Assembly (NCBI GenBank): GCA_963677085.2
Contig: CAXXFH010000003.1
Span: 248,001-312,000, forward strand
Direction: 5' to 3'
Length of the DNA stretch: 64,000 bases
Source of the DNA: G963677085 sp963677085
Lineage (GTDB): Bacteria; Planctomycetota; Planctomycetia; Pirellulales; Thermoguttaceae
Each line of letters starts with the position of its first letter. Within the stretch, counting starts at the first letter, position 1. Below the pieces are notes generated by a model, which was not told the origin of the DNA, did no database searches, and saw only the letters and a list, made by a program, of their open reading frames with translations. The translations under genes and the position numbers were made by a program. This document shows, piece by piece, positions 62,320 to 64,000 of this stretch.

Positions 62320-62336
62320 CAGAACATTTTGTTCTG
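62320..62336. promoter_or_regulatory. Palindromic operator, likely for the GntR/LacI hybrid regulator
   Basis: CAGAACA-TTT-TGTTCTG, a perfect 7-bp inverted repeat 46 bp upstream of the regulator start. CAGAAC half-sites recur at about 62290 and 62495. Confidence 0.7.
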
Positions 62337-62351
62337 TCAAGAAGTTTTTTG

Positions 62352-62368
62352 TTCTGCATAGAGCAGAA
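62352..62368. promoter_or_regulatory. Second palindrome near the same operator
   Basis: TTCTGC-ATAGA-GCAGAA, centre-to-centre 32 bp (about three helical turns) from the first palindrome, suggesting two dimers bound on the same DNA face. Confidence 0.6.
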
Positions 62369-62514
62369 AGCACGCCCACCCGCCGGAGGGGTTTGGTCCG
62401 CTGTCGTGTGCGTCGGCAGGCGAATGAGAGCACCGGCGCATCGTGTCCCGGCCGCAGGCAGGCTGCCAACAAGAAGAAACTTGGCTGGTTTTTTCAGAAC
62501 ACACGACCAATTGC

Positions 62515-62543
62515 TTGACACCGTTTTATTGGGCAAGTAAACT
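62515..62543 (+). promoter_or_regulatory. Sigma-70-like promoter of the FadR-type GntR gene
   Basis: TTGACA (62515-62520), 17 bp spacer, TAAACT (62538-62543). It lies 63 bp upstream of the start codon. Confidence 0.6.
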
Positions 62544-62557
62544 TACGTTCGATTTAG

Positions 62558-62569
62558 ATAATCGATTAT
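62558..62569. promoter_or_regulatory. Palindrome, probable autoregulatory operator
   Basis: ATAATCGATTAT, a perfect 12-bp palindrome just downstream of the expected transcription start of the GntR gene. Confidence 0.5.
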
Positions 62570-62605
62570 TTTAATTTTAAAACGTTTCTTAGGTGGATGT
62601 AATCG

Positions 62606-63409
62606 ATGGGTAGAGTCGCCGAGCAAGATACCCCCTATGAAATACTGCGTCGCAAGTTGCTGACCGGCGGCTTCGAGCTGGGCCAGCGGCTTTCGCCGTC
62701 GGTTCTGGCCGAGCAATTCGGTACGAGCATCAGTCCCGTCCGCGAAGCACTGCAGCGTCTGGCCAGTGAAGGGCTGATTGAACGATTTCCGCGACGCGGG
62801 ATGTTCGTGCGTAAACAGAGCCGAAAAGAGTTAACCGACCTGCTGGAACTACGCGACGTGCTTGAACGCCACGCCGCCAGCGTTGCCGCACGGCGGATTA
62901 CCGACGCGGAACTGATCGAGTTGGAGGACCACTTCGCCAAAATGGAGGCAGCCGGCCAGACGTTGGTCACAGCGTCGGGCGAAGCGTTCGTCGCTGCCTA
63001 CGAGGCCTATCACGAGGCTGATGTGGCCTTTCACTTGCTACTGCTTCGCGCAGCCGGCAACGACGAGGTGCTCAACACCCTGGAAAACACACACGCCCTG
63101 CTGATGACCTTCGGATTTCGTACCGATCCACCGCAGGCATGGGAGGACCGGGCCGGATTCGTCGACAAGAACTTGGCGGTCCACCGCGCGGTTTTCGAAG
63201 CTGTGCAGGCACGTCGACCGCGTCAGGCACGCCGGGCCATGATGGAACACCACAAACGGGCAAAACGCAACCTGCTGGGTCGTTTCGATGCCCTTGAAAA
63301 AGGCAAAGGCTACGACGCAAACGTTCCCGAGGGCGAATTGTCCAGCCGTTTCCGAAAACGTATCGGCCAAGCGGTGCACAACGCACGCGAGGAGTCGCAG
63401 GAGGAGTAA
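62606..63409 (+). CDS. GntR family transcriptional regulator (FadR/FCD type)
   Basis: 267 residues, AGGTGG before the ATG. The winged helix spans about 8-70 (PYEILRRKLLTGGFELGQRLSPSVLAEQFGTSISPVREALQRL, GLIERFPRRGMFV). The FCD effector domain follows (LLELRDVLERHAASVAARRI, AYHEADVAFHLLLLRAAGN, HRAVFEAVQARRPRQARRAMMEHH), with Asp and His residues placed to bind a metal and organic acid. FCD regulators usually respond to sugar acids or other carboxylates. Divergent placement makes it a second candidate regulator of the 53018-62273 operon or of the gene at 63576. Confidence 0.92.
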   Translation: MGRVAEQDTPYEILRRKLLTGGFELGQRLSPSVLAEQFGTSISPVREALQRLASEGLIERFPRRGMFVRKQSRKELTDLLELRDVLERHAASVAARRITDAELIELEDHFAKMEAAGQTLVTASGEAFVAAYEAYHEADVAFHLLLLRAAGNDEVLNTLENTHALLMTFGFRTDPPQAWEDRAGFVDKNLAVHRAVFEAVQARRPRQARRAMMEHHKRAKRNLLGRFDALEKGKGYDANVPEGELSSRFRKRIGQAVHNAREESQEE

Positions 63410-63575
63410 TTCACAAGCCATTTGCACGGCCGGAGGTGTAACAACGAAATACAGGATGGACCGAGGGGGGACTGCCATCCGTCGTTGAACCGTTCGATGG
63501 GAACGATTCGAAGAGGCATCTGATCGCGTGAGGTTCGAATCGGGTTCGTGGTTATCCGTCGAAAGGAGAAGTCTT

Positions 63576-64000
63576 ATGCTTCAGTTCAATGTGTTTCGCG
63601 TGATCTGCTGCGCGGGTATTTGCGGCAGTGTTCTTTGGGGAGGAATACCAGCTTCCCACGCCGAATTGCTCACCAGCGATGGCGATTTCGACGCACAGAC
63701 AATCGGCCAAAACATCGGGTTGCCCTGGAACGGGAGGAGTACTTCGGGCGTGACCGCGACGGCCTCTGCCCAGAGCCCTTTCACGAACTTGTTTGCCGAC
63801 AACGGCAAGGGCTCGCATTGGCCAGCGGCGTACTCTCCCAACACTCGTTACATCGTCGGAAAGTTCACGCCAGCCATAGCGGCCGATGCCACTGGCTTGC
63901 TGTACTTCAACGCCGATTTTCGCAATACCTCGGAGGAAGACGATGAGGCCGCCGGCTATACCCTGGTTGTCACGTCCAACTCGCAATGGAATACGAGGAC
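63576..64000 (+). CDS. Secreted protein, 5' part only (runs off right edge)
   Basis: The ATG at 63576 has a strong GAAAGGAGA site and opens 141 codons to the edge. Residues 1 to about 30 are a signal peptide (FNVFRVICCAGICGSVLWGG, cleavage near SHA). The visible body is Gly/Ser/Thr-rich and beta-like (TPAIAADATGLLYFNADFRN), as in planctomycete surface and PEP-CTERM proteins. The C-terminus is not visible, so a sorting signal cannot be confirmed. Confidence 0.75.
   Translation, partial: MLQFNVFRVICCAGICGSVLWGGIPASHAELLTSDGDFDAQTIGQNIGLPWNGRSTSGVTATASAQSPFTNLFADNGKGSHWPAAYSPNTRYIVGKFTPAIAADATGLLYFNADFRNTSEEDDEAAGYTLVVTSNSQWNTR

Larger units (their letters stand above)
62274..62605. other. Divergent control region with operators
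   Basis: 332 bp between two regulators. It holds two palindromes on the hybrid-regulator side, additional CAGAAC half-sites, and a sigma-70-like promoter plus a palindrome on the GntR side. Confidence 0.7.

Noticed and set aside
63480..63560. tRNA-like GGTTCGAATC stretch
   Set aside because: It resembles a T arm, but no acceptor, D or anticodon stems could be paired around it.

Overview
The window looks like part of a planctomycete chromosome (Pirellulales-like). This is inferred from gene content: three or more Tat-exported or secreted sugar enzymes, four Gfo/Idh/MocA oxidoreductases, a DUF1559 pilin-like protein, DUF1080 and DUF5107 proteins, a sulfatase, a PEP-CTERM protein, XylR-type AraC regulators fused to a LacI-like sensor domain, and GC-rich coding sequence with many antisense open frames. 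No rRNA, tRNA or CRISPR array was seen.

Layout. (1) 1-13811: a minus-strand catabolic run. From its upstream end it encodes a Tat-exported Gfo/Idh protein, a DUF1080 protein, a Tat-exported sugar isomerase-like protein, an MFS transporter, two cytoplasmic Gfo/Idh dehydrogenases, a glycyl radical enzyme activase, the glycyl radical enzyme (GRE) itself and a DUF5107 protein cut by the left edge. A divergent XylR-type regulator lies at 12597-13811. The GRE has Cys-Asn-Trp where the common GRE eliminases have Cys-x-Glu. (2) 13914-16231: two adjacent, apparently complete insertion sequences, IS5-like and IS630-like; the second needs a -1 frameshift. (3) 16346-24699: a Cys-rich porin-like protein, a membrane-anchored glycerophosphodiesterase with a PAS histidine kinase, an alpha carbonic anhydrase, a coiled-coil membrane protein and a sulfatase. 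(4) 24700-25815: a decayed region with an IS3 orfA remnant and a strong terminator. (5) 25862-41018: an exopolysaccharide locus on the minus strand (BY-kinase-like protein, priming sugar transferase, GT4-deacetylase fusion, flippase, polymerase, GT2, two GNAT/FemAB-like proteins, GT2-WecG fusion, methyltransferase) with a divergent Wzz/GumC-type protein. (6) 41103-47129: a sugar-phosphate pathway (class II aldolase, HAD phosphatase, DeoC-like aldolase, FGGY kinase) with its own divergent XylR-type regulator. (7) 47461-50884: a SpoIIAA-like protein, a pentameric ligand-gated ion channel homologue and a sodium/solute symporter. (8) 51142-52931: a DUF1559 protein and a PEP-CTERM protein. (9) 53018-63409: a glycan-use locus (GH42-like and GH20 enzymes, Gfo/Idh with a translationally coupled Rossmann-less partner, SIS protein, TIM-barrel protein) with a GntR/LacI hybrid regulator and a divergent FadR-type GntR regulator, with clear palindromic operators between them. 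A secreted protein starts at 63576 and runs off the right edge.

Together the genes describe a heterotroph with three separately regulated sugar-use modules and a large exopolysaccharide locus. The intergenic spaces carry at least three families of small inverted repeats. One family, about 100-150 bp with terminal inverted repeats, is MITE-like and occurs in four copies plus one fragment.
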